DNA of 64,000 bases. It comes from Alisma plantago-aquatica (taxonomy: Eukaryota > Streptophyta > Magnoliopsida > Alismatales > Alismataceae). The DNA lies in assembly GCA_963693085.1 (NCBI GenBank), contig OY856414.1:261234001-261298000 (forward strand). The letters run 5' to 3'. The translations under genes were made by a program, and so were the position numbers. Positions 24,345 to 36,178 of the stretch are shown here, one piece after another (the first letter of the stretch is position 1; the number at the start of each line of letters is the position of its first letter). The notes under the pieces are model-generated. The model worked only from the letters and a program-made list of their open reading frames with translations. It did no database searches and was not told where the DNA came from.

Positions 24345-27300
24345 CCAAAATTTTCAAATAATATCTTATTAGTTGATAATTTGAAATATTTCATATAATG
24401 ATAATGAAATTATTAGGGTATAAACTCATGGTAATGGTGTCTAGAAAGGAACTCAGTTTTGGGGTCTAGAAATATTTTCCTTCGTATCATTAAGTAGGTA
24501 TACGGTGCTGCCTAAGCTAATGTGATACTTGTGTGGCCAGAACCTAGGGTTTGCCTAAAAGGATATTTCACTAGATCTTCCCATCTCTTACATCATCCGC
24601 TTCTCATCTACTTGTCCCTAAAATTTACTTCTCTCATCTAGAATTAGGGTTTTAGGAGAAGTAGGATTAAGACATCCTTTTCCAAGTAAAATGCACATAA
24701 ACTTGTAAATGGATATGACAAAATCTACACATTTGATCCAGATTTGTTCAAAATTGTGAAAATGAAATATGACATCTATCAAACTCAAATTGGATATCAG
24801 ACCTGGAAGATTCAGATAGGATATTAGATATTGCTATATCCACTCTAGAAAAAAATCCAAACTTGACAAATATATGCATATATTATAAATTGGATATTAT
24901 TTATATATATATAAATACGAAAATATAGAATTTATATTATATATATTTAAAAGAACATAAAAAGTTTATATTTATAATGTATATATTAATATTAAATGTA
25001 TTTATTTCAGTTCAAATATTAAACTTTTGATTTAAATTCAAATGTCATCGTTTGATATTCATAGGATATTGGATTGATTTTTTTTGGATATGGATATCAG
25101 ATATAGCAGTATCTACTCCGTATTCGATCCATTCACATGGATAAATACATATAAAATGGTAAATAGAAAAAATAGATGTGAAAAACATGACATGTAGTTT
25201 ATGCCCCGATAGTGAGGGTAACCCTAGAGATACATAAGTATGGTTGGGTAAACCCAATTGTACATAAGGACTTGAGTGGGATAAGCCAATAGGGTATGGA
25301 GACCTTAGTGGGTCAAGGGAATTGTAAACCCTAAAAGATAGGGTGTAGTCTCTAACCCTAACCCTAAACCCTAATGGAAGTGGTGTTGGTTAAATAATAA
25401 TCATACCAAACAAACCCTAAGTAGGGGTGAAGGAAAGAGAAAATCCAAATGGGTTTGGGTAATATAGTTATGGTGCCCGAATTGAAATACCCCCAAGTTA
25501 CTCATGTAAGAAAGTTGTAGAGTACCAGTAAACATGCATGCATGTAAGACACACATAAAGGTTTCAGGTTTATATATGAAACATAGATAATCAGGGGTTT
25601 CAAAAGAATAAACGTAAGACCCTCAACTCACATTTAGGGGTGTTGTCCCGACATGGGGTGGGTCAATCAAAGATTGGGAAAATGACCTATGGTGGAGGCT
25701 TAACCTAAACCTATGGGTTAAGGTTGTGTCTAGAAAGCCAAACCTCCTCTTGCAAGCCAAGAAGGCACCCTAACGTAGGACCTCCCCTAGAACAATGTGT
25801 TGAACCACCATGTGTTAGTTTTAAAAAAATCTTAAGTAACCATGGACGTCCTAAAAGGACCTAAACATAGAAAAATGGATTGTGATGGGATAGTATGGGT
25901 TAAAGGCATGAAAGCACTTCATCCTACATAGTCATGATGAGTTATCCTTAATAAATGGGAAATATGTTTCCAACATATATTAAATGAGAAAACTTGGGTT
26001 AGAGAAATCTCAGGGTAAATAGGTAATGACAATTAAAGTACATTACAAGTATGTAATAATGGTGCATTTAAGGTATATAAGCCATATTGCCACCAAGTTT
26101 GAATATGAGGGGTGTTCATTTATCTTAATTCCATGGACGCATAAACATATAAGTATGAAAACTTTAGTTATAGAAATCTCAAAGTAAGACGTGAAATGAA
26201 AGTTAACACATTGTAAAAAACTATATGAAAGACATCTAAGTTATAGACTCCCCTTGAGCATGATGATTCATGGGATATGAAATTATAATGATAATAGAGA
26301 CCATTATCTTGTAACAAGGTGTAATGAATAATAGAAACAAAATAAATTTATGAAAACTCAATAAACCCTAGGCAGGGACGAGCCCTAAGTCAACCATAGG
26401 GTCAAGTAGGGATGCTAGAAGGAGCATAGGACCCAAGGGATCAATAGGTGATCTTGTTCAAAGTGCATGAGGCCCATGGGGTTAGGAGAAAGTCATCCAT
26501 CTGTACATAATGCCCATGGGTTTAGGAGATTGGGAACCTTCATAAGTAAATGAGGCACAAGGGGTCAATGGGAAAGGCACTCCATAAGTACATGAGACCC
26601 TAGGGGTCAAGAGTATATCACTCCAAATGTACATATACTCCTAGAGGCCTTAAGTAAATTTCTAAGGCTAATGATACATGAGAAATAGATGTAAGAAATA
26701 CATGAACTTATGTAATATGGTTGAAATAAAACCATATATTGAGGACACTAATAACTTATTCTTTACAGGTCATGTTGCCCAACATGTTTGGGCATATATA
26801 TGTTGGAGTTTTGTATTTTAACCATTTCATGCAAATTGTGCAATAGAGGGAGTTGTGAATGAACACAAGAGTTGAGAAAATCACTATCCCTTGGGCCCAT
26901 GAAATTTATGAAAACTCATGGACTTTAAATGCGCTCATGGTTTGGAATCATTATTGAGGATGATGCAGTCATAAAATTTTGATATAAGATACTATATGGA
27001 TGCACCATCTTTGTACATGAAATAAGATGATCATTGTATTTGGGCTATAACCAAATATTGACTGCATCTTGATATGGACGCAAGAGATTGGGTAGACAAA
27101 TGTGATGCATAATTAATTTATGGGAGACAACACCTTAACTTGAAATTTGTGACATAATTTAGGGTATGGAGGTATTACCTCCTCAACTCATGAATATAGT
27201 TGAATAGTGATTAGTAGGTTTGAGACCACTGTAAAACTATAATCACCAACCGGAAATGAAGTCAAAAGTGAAAATGTAATCGCCCAGTGATAATATCATG

Positions 27301-27486
27301 TAATGAATGCAATGTAAGGATACCCTTGGAGTAAATTTGGTTCTGACCTCACTAATATGATAAATTATCATATGAATAATTTTTTGATGATATTTTGGCT
27401 AAAACCTATTTAATTAAGGTTGCTATCCCTAATATTGAGGCTAATATGTGTTATCGTTGACCTTAACATAACTGAGTTTGGATTTT
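24345..27486 (+). mobile_element. Non-coding interior of element C
   Basis: A gag-like start at 24434 is broken at once. The interior contains AT-rich stretches (24890-25010) and, around 26390-26640, several copies of a phrase of about 60 bases ending in CCATGGGGTTAGGAG or AGGGGTCAA, a degenerate local repeat. No domain is recognised. Confidence 0.55.
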
Positions 27487-27513
27487 GGGGACAAAATTCC
27501 TTTTAAGGAGGGG
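27487..27513 (+). promoter_or_regulatory. Polypurine tract region of element C
   Basis: GGGGACAAAATTCC followed by TTTTAAGGAGGGG immediately before the LTR start TGACTATAAAATCC at 27514. It matches the layout in element D. Confidence 0.8.
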
Positions 27514-30500
27514 TGACTATAAAATCCTCAAATTTTGTAGATTTTAATTATGAATTCAATAATAATGTATTGAGATTAATTTTCAGACAATAATAGGAAT
27601 ATTAGAATGATAAGATCAATAATATGACTTTGATTGAGTTGGGATGATGAATTTAAGCTATAGATCTAGAGTATGTCTTCAATTTAAGTAAACAATGAAA
27701 TATTGAGAAAAATATATTAATAGAGGCTTCAATTGAGTTATAATGAGAAGAAAAAAAGCATTTATTTCGTAATTTTGGAAGATAATTGAATTTTGGACCC
27801 ATTGTAAGGCCTACATATGAACTGTGGGCCTTGGGATCCAATTTGGTAGATAGGATAAAGGAACTGGAATTTCAAGCATAATTTGATGTCAATAATCTTG
27901 TGAAATGATTAACAAATTCATTATGAGATCATTGGAAAAACACTAGAAGATTATAAAGTGAGAAATGCCCTAAATAATTAAGGGAATAATTATCTAGTCT
28001 TTACATGCATTTCAAGTATTTAAGTATCAAATAATTATAATGACCTAATACTGCGTCCAATACGAGATAATGACTACATCAAGATAAACCCATGTTTTGG
28101 GATAATTACAAGATTACAAGTGGTCTAGGTAGTTTCATGTAGTAAGTACTTTAATGAAAAGAAAAGGAATTTGTATTTAGCTTTTTGATCCCAACCATTG
28201 CCTGATCTGAGATTATGCTAATGGGAATTTGGGATTAATTGGATAATCCTACTGAACTATAGGATTTTCAAAAAATGGCCATAATTCAAATAAAATTGAG
28301 AGGGTTTTTCAATTCATATGCAATAATGTGTTGTTACATTAAAGTCCAGATCAACATAACTTTACGGAATGACAAGATAATCTAACAACATGTCTTGTCT
28401 ATTGATCAAGGATCGAATGATATGCATGTCATCTTCAAACCCCAACCGAGAGGCCAACACGACAAGGACTCACCCTAATCTTCCTCTCTCTTCAAGCCTC
28501 CAATCACCCAACCAACTATATTAATAGATTTGGGATCACCAACTGAGTTTAGAAAACCCCATATTTTAGATTATCTCCTTCTGTGGGGATAATTCCCAAA
28601 TCTCTACAAGACTGGTTCTTAGGGATCACATTCTTGAGGGGTTTTCCAACACCTCTCAACTATGTAAGTAAATCGATAGTGTCATTACAGCGTGACGAGT
28701 CATAACTTAACCTCCAAATTACACCCATTCACCCTACTACTAGATCTTCCATCTCTAACCTCCTTCTCTTCCAACTAGACTCCAGTCTACAACACCATTC
28801 CTACCAACCCACACCATTGGGAATAGCCTAGTAGAGTCAAGAGTCTATGTCAGAGGACTTGGTCTGCTTAAATTTTATCACCAACGGCCTGGTGTTGAGA
28901 TTCAGCTATGAAGTGTGCAACAATATCTGGTCGATTGAAGCGGATGAGGAAGACGAGGACTAAGGGAAATGACTTCCCTACCCCCGAGCATAACACTAAT
29001 TGTTAAATAAAAATCAATCCTTTGATCCTTTTCTTTTACTGAGCCACATGGGCACAGATTCTAGGATGGTGTGAGCCCATTGTCTCAGGCCTGAACCCGT
29101 GACCCAAGTGGATAATAGTAATTTATTCATGTAAAGATTCCTTATTGGTAAGATCGGGATTATTTTAGAATAATTGTAGAAAATTATTGGTAGGTCGTAC
29201 ATTAGTGAAATTATATACAAAATTGCTTAAGAAAATGTGCGGATCATAAATAAAATGGTTTCATCGTCTAGATTTGATCATGGTTCCAAAAGTATAGGTG
29301 ATACATATATCTAATGTGAATATCTCATGTGAACCCTATATTTGATGCCTAAGATGTTGAATATTTTAAATACATGTCTTTCTTATAATACCTAACACTA
29401 CAATATAATGACATATCAAGCTAGTAATAATGATGATGATGTATATCTTAGGTTCTAAGTCAATAATCACTAATATAATGAATTAGGACTTTTTAAACCA
29501 ATGTTATGATCTTAATCCCCATAATCAAATCTTTGTATTCATAATAGCATGATATGTTCAATAGAGTAACTGGGTTCACACCTAATTTGGAATTATGATT
29601 TCTGACCCTTGGAAATCATAATATGATGGAAATAGGATCTGATACCCTTGTTGCAAATCCAAACTTGATATGACCCTAATCCTCACTTTAGGACCTAAGT
29701 TAACTTTAATTAGTGTCATATGAATGTGTATGGTTATACATTGGTAGTATGCGCATTTCAGATAATGTTGATTAATTATTTTGTTTTCTTAGGTTTTTTG
29801 TACACGCTTAAAGTACTTGAAGTCTAATGTGCAATTCTATATTGAGATATGTGGTTATTTATATATAATAGCAAGTATTGATACATATAGTTTGTTGGAG
29901 ATTTCTTGAAGCTTGATTAAATGAATAATTGGATGTTTGTCTACTTGTCATTCAATTATATGCCAATATGTGTAATACATGTTGATGTCTATAATTTTTT
30001 AAACCCATATCTAAACCTAAGTTCACCTAAGTTCAATGATGGATAGAGAAAGGTGATTACACCCAAGGTGGTTTGGAAAACATGGGTTACATTATCTAAA
30101 TTAAATAGTTGATATGTGTAAATAATTGGTTGTTCAATAATATATTTTGTTACCATGGAAGCATACTTTTGTATACTCCCACATATACAATATAACAATG
30201 TAATGATTTGTACTTTTGGTTTTTGTTGTTTTAAGTGACTTCCATATATAAAGATACGAATACATTAAGATATATATGAAGTCAGTTGAGGATATTAAAG
30301 TTAATACCAAGGAGTATTAGGTATTTACCTTAGTATTTGTTCTCATTTATAAGTTACTTTCCTATGAAAATCCATGCAACACCCTGAGGAGCATCATCAT
30401 ATATCTTGTACATAATCATTTTTCAAATGAATGGAAATTTATTATTATTATTATTATTTGCTAGATATGGATCCTAGAAATATTAGGTACCACATTTCTA

Positions 30501-30550
30501 CTTTAAGGTCCACCTTATTTAGGGGACAATTAAAAGTGGGGCTCATTACA
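27514..30550 (+). repeat. 3' LTR of element C
   Basis: From TGACTATAAAATCC to GGGCTCATTACA, 3,037 bp. The end aligns with the 5' LTR remnant at 24055-24330. AT-rich and non-coding. The element ends directly at a CA-rich microsatellite. Confidence 0.75.
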
Positions 30551-30620
30551 CAGACACATGCGCACACACACATAGACACACACACACACACACACACACA
30601 CAAATATATATACATATATA
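30551..30620. repeat. (CA)n and (TA)n simple repeat
   Basis: A CA-rich run with a pure stretch of about 24 bases, then ATATATACATATATA up to the left end of the MITE. Confidence 0.92.
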
Positions 30621-31011
30621 TAGTCAAGCTAGAATACACTCAAGTGTACGGATCGCATGAATACACTCAAGTGTGTTTGCATATCAAGACTATTTTTTGC
30701 AAAATGTAATCCATTGATCTTTACTGTCATACTATAACTAGGCAACATACAAATTTTGATCCCATTTGGATGAGTGTAAGTCACTTATCCAAGGGCGACA
30801 AAATCGACGCGCGAAACTAATTTGAAATGCATAATTTTTGCAGTCTTCATAACATGAGCTATACATATCCAAATGTGCTCAATTTTTGCATATGAGTTGT
30901 TCACGATATGTTTAATAAGATCAATGGATTATATTTTCAAAACAAATTTTACATCATGAAAAACTACTTGAGTGTATTCCGCTCTGGATACACTCGAGTG
31001 TATTCTAGCCT

Positions 31012-31016
<5 letters not shown>
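30621..31016. mobile_element. 396-bp inverted-repeat MITE inserted in TA repeats
   Basis: The left end TAGTCAAGCTAGAATACACT and the right end (complement) TAGTCAGGCTAGAATACACT pair almost perfectly, and the similarity between the two ends extends inward for about 110 bases. Each end carries a second GAATACACTC motif. There is no coding capacity. Flanks are TA repeats on both sides, so a TA or longer AT target duplication cannot be measured and the superfamily (Mariner or Mutator-like) stays open. Confidence 0.8.
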
Positions 31017-31073
<57 letters not shown>

Positions 31074-31218
31074 GTGTGTGTGTGTTTGTTTGTATATATA
31101 TATGTATGTGTTCGTGTATGTGCATCTATATATATGTATATATACGCACAATATATATGGAAAAATAGATAAATAACTATAACTATATATAGTGAGACAG
31201 AGATAGAGACCCACCTAC
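31017..31218. repeat. (TA)n/(TG)n simple repeat
   Basis: About 50 bases of pure TA, then TG and GTAT repeats. This tract continues beyond element B at 43988, showing that B inserted into it. Confidence 0.93.
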
Positions 31219-31688
31219 GTATATGTAATGACCGACAATCAAATGATTACTAATTAAGCAGAATTAAACATAAACAACAGATTAATAAAAATCACTAAAA
31301 ATTAAAACCATTTTTCATGGAGATCCATTTCAAAGAAAACTCTTACTGAAAGGTCCAAAACCTTATATACATCATTATTCACATTGTACTTATCCAGTAC
31401 ATCTCATCTCAAGAATAACATATAATAGTTGCTTTACCAAACTATACATGAGCAACATAAAACCTCGAGGCACATAAGCCAAAATCTCTTATTGATCATA
31501 AAACTAGCACGTACTAAATCCAAGGACCTGAGAGTACAGAGACGACACATAGGACTCATATCTACAAGACATGATAGATAATACACTCAACCTGAGTTGT
31601 CACTGCTACCTTAGCTGTTGTTCTTCCTCTGTAGAAAGGTCTTCACCTCCTCGTGCACGTCCACCTAAAAATTTGGGCCCCACGTGGG

Positions 31689-31730
31689 TGAGACAATTGT
31701 AATTGTCCCAGCGAGAGATATAACTCTCCG
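31689..31730 (-). promoter_or_regulatory. Conserved double hairpin (element B, left LTR)
   Basis: GACAATTGTAATTGTC followed by GAGAGATATAACTCTC, the same pair as in LTR A (9019-9064) and in the right LTR at 39545-39586. Confidence 0.6.
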
Positions 31731-32791
31731 CCGACCATATTATTATCATATATTAAGCATTTATAAACTGATCATAGGTTCTTATTATATTAACAGGTAG
31801 GATTAATCACTGTATAAATAGAATGAAGTAATCTCCTTTCTTAAGTAGAACATTGCATCTACCCATGGTAGAATTAATAATCAACTATCTGCTTTGCAAG
31901 GATTGTAAAGAGACATAAATCACATCTATCCACTAAGGATGCATAAAAGAAATGTAACGTCAGCCAAATGATTTCCATATTTAAGCAGACATGCTATGCA
32001 GTTGATTACATTTTACAATCAAACTTAAGCCCTGAGGAGATGAGATATACCGCTCATACTCCAACTAACCATTGCGAAGTCGAAATCGGTTCCATACATA
32101 GGTCAATGGAAGAGTCAGACTCCATGACCTCATCCTCCCCAGTCAGTGTGGGTACAAACTACAGGACATCTTGTGTCACTGCTAAAATAGCTAATCCAGG
32201 AGTATACTGGAACTTCGATGTGTCGAGCTACAGCGTCAACTGCACTCTCTTCGGGAGAGAAAGATCTCATGTTTATCTAACATCCATCCCGACCTTCATC
32301 ATCGGGAGATTCGTGATACATCCATCCCGATACATATAATGAAGGATTGTGGGACCTCGTGTTTATCTACCACCAATCCCACATTAGGGCGTCAGGATAT
32401 TTTCACCCATCACCCCCACATACTCAAAAGTATGCCCTCCGGGTTATGCCATGGAGCAACTCGTTTCACCATCACCAACTACTGACGATGATGGATCTAT
32501 GGCCAGGGCTCTACATGATAAGATTTTACTTGGTTAATTAAGTACATTTCTATATTCTTTTAGCATCAGTCAAGTTTCAATCAAGAATTATTATGACAAA
32601 TGCTACAAAGAAATGTGTAATACGTTTATCACATTCTTTTCATATCTTTAAATCACATGATACTTGGGATCTCAGTCCCTTTTCACATTACTGGGAATTC
32701 ATCACATAACATTGTTACCTCTGTAAGTGGTAACCATTACCTCTAGGTCCTTAGACCAAGGTATTCATTTCACTTGTTGTACAAGTATTCT

Positions 32792-33076
32792 CATGGCTCA
32801 CAAGGCCATTCACATCTTATCACCTCTCACTAGGAAAAAACTTATTCACATGTCTCACAAGGCCATTCACATCTTGTCACCTCTCACTAGGAAACAACTT
32901 ATTCACATGGCTCACAAGTCCATTCACATCTTGTCACATCTCACTAGGCAACAACTTATTCACATGGCTCACAAGGCCATTCACATCTTGTCACCTCTCA
33001 CTAGGCAACAACTTATTCACATGGCTCACAAGGCCATTCACATCTTGTCACCTCTCACTAGGCAACAACTTATTCT
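32792..33076. repeat. Five tandem 57-bp units in the left LTR
   Basis: Units begin at 32792, 32849, 32906, 32963 and 33020 with CATGGCTCACAAGGCC or a near variant. Because 57 is a multiple of three, the tract stays open in one frame with a 19-residue repeat; this is not taken as a gene. The right LTR has only two units (40648-40761). Confidence 0.95.
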
Positions 33077-33149
33077 CATGATACTTGTTATGTAAGTATT
33101 TAACATGCCTTACAAGGCTTATGCAATAAGAGAAATACAACCTTCCCAT

Positions 33150-33290
33150 CATTAGGGTTAGGATTTTCCTTTCTTATCGATTAGGGTTTCTCTTACATAA
33201 CATTACCCTTCATTAGGGTTAGGGTTTTCCATTATTAACCATTTAGGTTTTCAAGATCATATTACCAATGATCAAACCCTAATTCATTGC
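33150..33290. repeat. TTAGGG-type motifs in LTR B
   Basis: Four to five copies of (A)TTAGGGTT or its complement match the larger array in LTR A in relative position. The right LTR repeats the set near 40835-40975. Confidence 0.65.
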
Positions 33291-33959
33291 TCCACACATC
33301 TAGGAGAAAACATTGATATCATAAGTATTCAATCATACTTATTCATTCTCATCATTTATCATTAAATGAATCATCAACACAAGGTATGATTTCCTCTCTC
33401 ATCCTTACCAGGGTATGATTACATCATACCTTATTAGCTTGGCTTAACCCTTTCTCAAAGTATGTTAGTCTACACTTATCAAAGTGCATTAATCACATTC
33501 CATCTCAATGTAACAATTTACATGATTCACTTCATGTGTTACTCATCCAAGTATATTGGATTTGAGGTGCATTAAGGTGTATCAACCTTGGAGTGTTGGA
33601 TGTGATATCTATCATGTCTTGATGTATCACTTCCCTCATCACTTTTAACTTACTTAAGTTCATCAAATTATCTTATATTAGGGTATTTCCCATCCTAATA
33701 CTTTATGCACCAACCTATCACATTTATCATGTAATGTATTGGTCACTAGTCATATACTTGAATTATCCAACCATCATTAATTGATGTGGATTCATCTCAA
33801 GTTAAGGCATTATTGATATAAGGTTGTTCATTATCAACCACTTTAGGTGTTTTACCTATCAAGGCATTATCCACACCATTACTTGGTGTTATACTCATCA
33901 CTCCTAAGAGTATCTTGCCCTCACCTTTACAAGGCTTCTCAGGTTAGAGGTGTGCATAT

Positions 33960-34520
33960 GTTCATCACATCATGTTGGAGGTGTATAAACACTCACCATA
34001 TAAGGCTACGATTTGCACTTGTCTCCATATCGAGCATGAGGTATCTTCTTGACCTCATATCAGGCATGAGGTATATGTATGTGTCACCCATGATACTTAT
34101 GAGGTATCAACCCATCACCATGTCGGACTAGTAGTACATTCAATCACCCTATCGGGCTAATCACCATCTAGGGTTACCCATGACAGTTTAGGGTTACCAT
34201 ATCGTCTAGGGTTGTGTATCGTGCAACCTTGTCATGCAAGGTCATTTAGGCCTCATGATACTAAGTACCAATGATGTATTATATGATCATATCATGCAAT
34301 ACCACTTGTCACTCTTCACTTATATCGGGTTACCCAAATTAGGGTTTCTTGTCAACTTACAAGTATACAATTGACCTTGTATCGTGCATGGAGTCAATTC
34401 TAGACTCCCCATCATGGAAGAATCTCATGCAAGCATCTCATGCAACATCTTGTGCAAGACATATCGGGCAAGTCATACCCATATCGAGTTATAACTACTT
34501 GTATTTATACTTGAACCCGA
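33960..34520. repeat. Array of ATATCGGGC/ATATCGTGC motifs before the landmark
   Basis: About fifteen copies such as CATATCGAGCATGAGGTAT, CCTATCGGGCTA, GTATCGTGCAA and CATATCGGGCAAG occur at irregular spacing. The array occupies the interval where LTR A has its AAACGGTCT array. The matching block in the right LTR is about 41650-42190. Confidence 0.7.
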
Positions 34521-34959
34521 TATCACTTTTACAAAGTGTCACCATCTTCTTCAAGCTCTAGACCTTTGTTCTAACTGATATAATTCATGGTAACAGGTCT
34601 AAGCAACTTCTAGAACTCATAATTTCATCAACTATTTCAGGAAATTTCGGAATTAAAAGTATTTCACTAATTATACCAATTTAGGTGAAGAATAATAACA
34701 TGGTTGAGTTCAAGTTATAAAACCCGCCTTAAGAACCACTTCAAAGCTCCAAGATCCAAAGATCCATGTTCCTAAGGTTGAATATGACTTTATAAAAGGT
34801 CCAAGGCTCGTTCAAAACTCCTTCATATACAAGGAAACACCATGGATAAGCAATTGGTGAAGAACAATTGAAAGGTAGATCATAACCCCAATTCCATGCT
34901 TCAATTCAAGCTTGAAGACAACTATAGCTTACCTTAGGGTTAAGTTTTGAGTTCCTTAA

Positions 34960-35385
34960 CTCCTTGGCCGACACCCTACCAATCTTGGGCGATATGTACT
35001 TCCTCTTGGCCGACACAACTTTGCTTGTGGCCGATACCCCCTCACTTGTGGTCAAAATCACTTCAATTGGCCGATAACAACTTGTTATGGGCAATATCAA
35101 CATGTTATGGCCGATATACTTGCTATGGCTGATTCCCAAGGCCTATGCACGATACCCTTGTGATCTTTCATGATATTCCACCCCTCTTGCACGATATGAT
35201 ACTCAATTTCATGATATGGCACTCACTTGGAGTCAAAACATTTCACTCTATGGCTGATATCACCCTATATGGTCGATATCATCCACTTGGGCGATATGGT
35301 CTTGCCATGGGCGATATCCCAAGGCCCATGCACGATACCACAGCATCCCTTCACGATATGGGAGATCTATTCATGATACCTTAGG
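34960..35385. repeat. Array of GCACGATAT/GGCCGATAC motifs after the landmark
   Basis: About eighteen copies of GGCCGATAC, GGGCGATAT or GCACGATA, often 20-25 bases apart, are the reverse complement of the motif on the other side of the landmark (34712). In minus-strand sense they fall directly downstream of the TATA box, within the first few hundred bases of the transcript. The right LTR copy is about 42625-43040. Confidence 0.72.
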
Positions 35386-35435
35386 GTAGGAGGGTGGTAA
35401 GGGTCGCAAACTTGCACCAACGGGTGAAACTAGGG

Positions 35436-35445
35436 GTATATATAC
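35436..35445 (-). promoter_or_regulatory. Putative minus-strand TATA box of LTR B (left copy)
   Basis: GTATATATAC lies at the high-coordinate edge of the motif array and is preserved in the right LTR at 43095-43104. It is the best core-promoter candidate for minus-strand transcription. Confidence 0.6.
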
Positions 35446-36178
35446 TTGTTGATCATGAAGAAAGGCAAAAATGAGGTGTCAACATTTTGAGCTAGTAGGT
35501 GCCACGTGTCATGCATGGGTGACACGTGTACATGCATGCATCAACATTTATTTTGACATGTAAAAAGGTTGAGAATCATCTAGAGATGCAAATTCTTCCA
35601 TTACTTATCCATTTGGATAAGTCATCTAGGTTTAATCACTATTTTAAATCAAACTGATACACTTTTTCTAAGGAAACTTGTTGTCCATCACACCTCACCT
35701 CCTTGAGGTGCTTTTCACGATATAGACTTTTCCAAGAGTTCACAAAAGGATATGAGGCTTTTCCTATGGCTCCTTGGCCGATAGGCACTCATATATAAGC
35801 TTTTTCAACTTGATACAACTCAAGTTAAGCTTTCATATTCAACCCTTTTCTTGGTCATTTCATCACCAAAAGTACCATCACTCATAATGGATTCAAACAT
35901 GGTGTCTCCTTCTTTCTCTCTCCTCTAAATTATACATAGAGAAAGTAGGAACACTCTAGAGGTGGTAAATTGCAAAAAAAAAATCCACATTTTGGGTAAA
36001 TTACAATTTGTACCAAAATTGGCACACAATGCTCCAGCATTGTTCAAACAAGTTCAAACTTGGAATTTAGGCTTTCCACAAGCCACCACTTAGCATCATT
36101 CTCTCTCTTATGATGCTAACCAACTTTCTTAAGCAAAACTTCCAGGGTTCAGCCATAACCCAGGTCAGGGGTATTACA

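Larger units (their letters stand above)
24055..30550 (+). mobile_element. Element C: degraded LTR element related to D
   Basis: A 3' LTR of about 3.0 kb (27514-30550), a polypurine tract, a decayed primer site and the last 275 bp of the 5' LTR are present. The interior has no recognisable pol. The similar start (GTGTCTAGAAAGG) and polypurine context shared with element D point to a related non-coding family. The rest of the 5' LTR is lost or diverged, so no target duplication can be identified. Confidence 0.75.
31224..36178 (-). repeat. 3' LTR of element B (left copy)
   Basis: From TGTAATGACCGAC to GGGGTATTACA. It contains five 57-bp tandem units (32792-33076), TTAGGG motifs, two CGATAT-type arrays, and a minus-strand TATA box. 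Compared with the right copy it lacks about 150 bp near 36115. Confidence 0.92.

Noticed and set aside
30431..31214. Several open frames across CA and TA repeats
   Set aside because: Translations are dinucleotide repeats (Thr-His, Ile-Tyr) with no gene context.
32792..33076. CRISPR-like array
   Set aside because: Units are contiguous with no unique spacers, inside a plant LTR.
32727..33095. Open frame with a 19-residue repeat
   Set aside because: Produced by 57-bp tandem units whose length is a multiple of three; the sister LTR has only two units and no such frame.
34906..35384. Open frames of 61-79 residues on both strands, also at 42565-43059
   Set aside because: They translate the CGATAT motif arrays of the B LTR in different frames; the peptides merely reflect the repeats.
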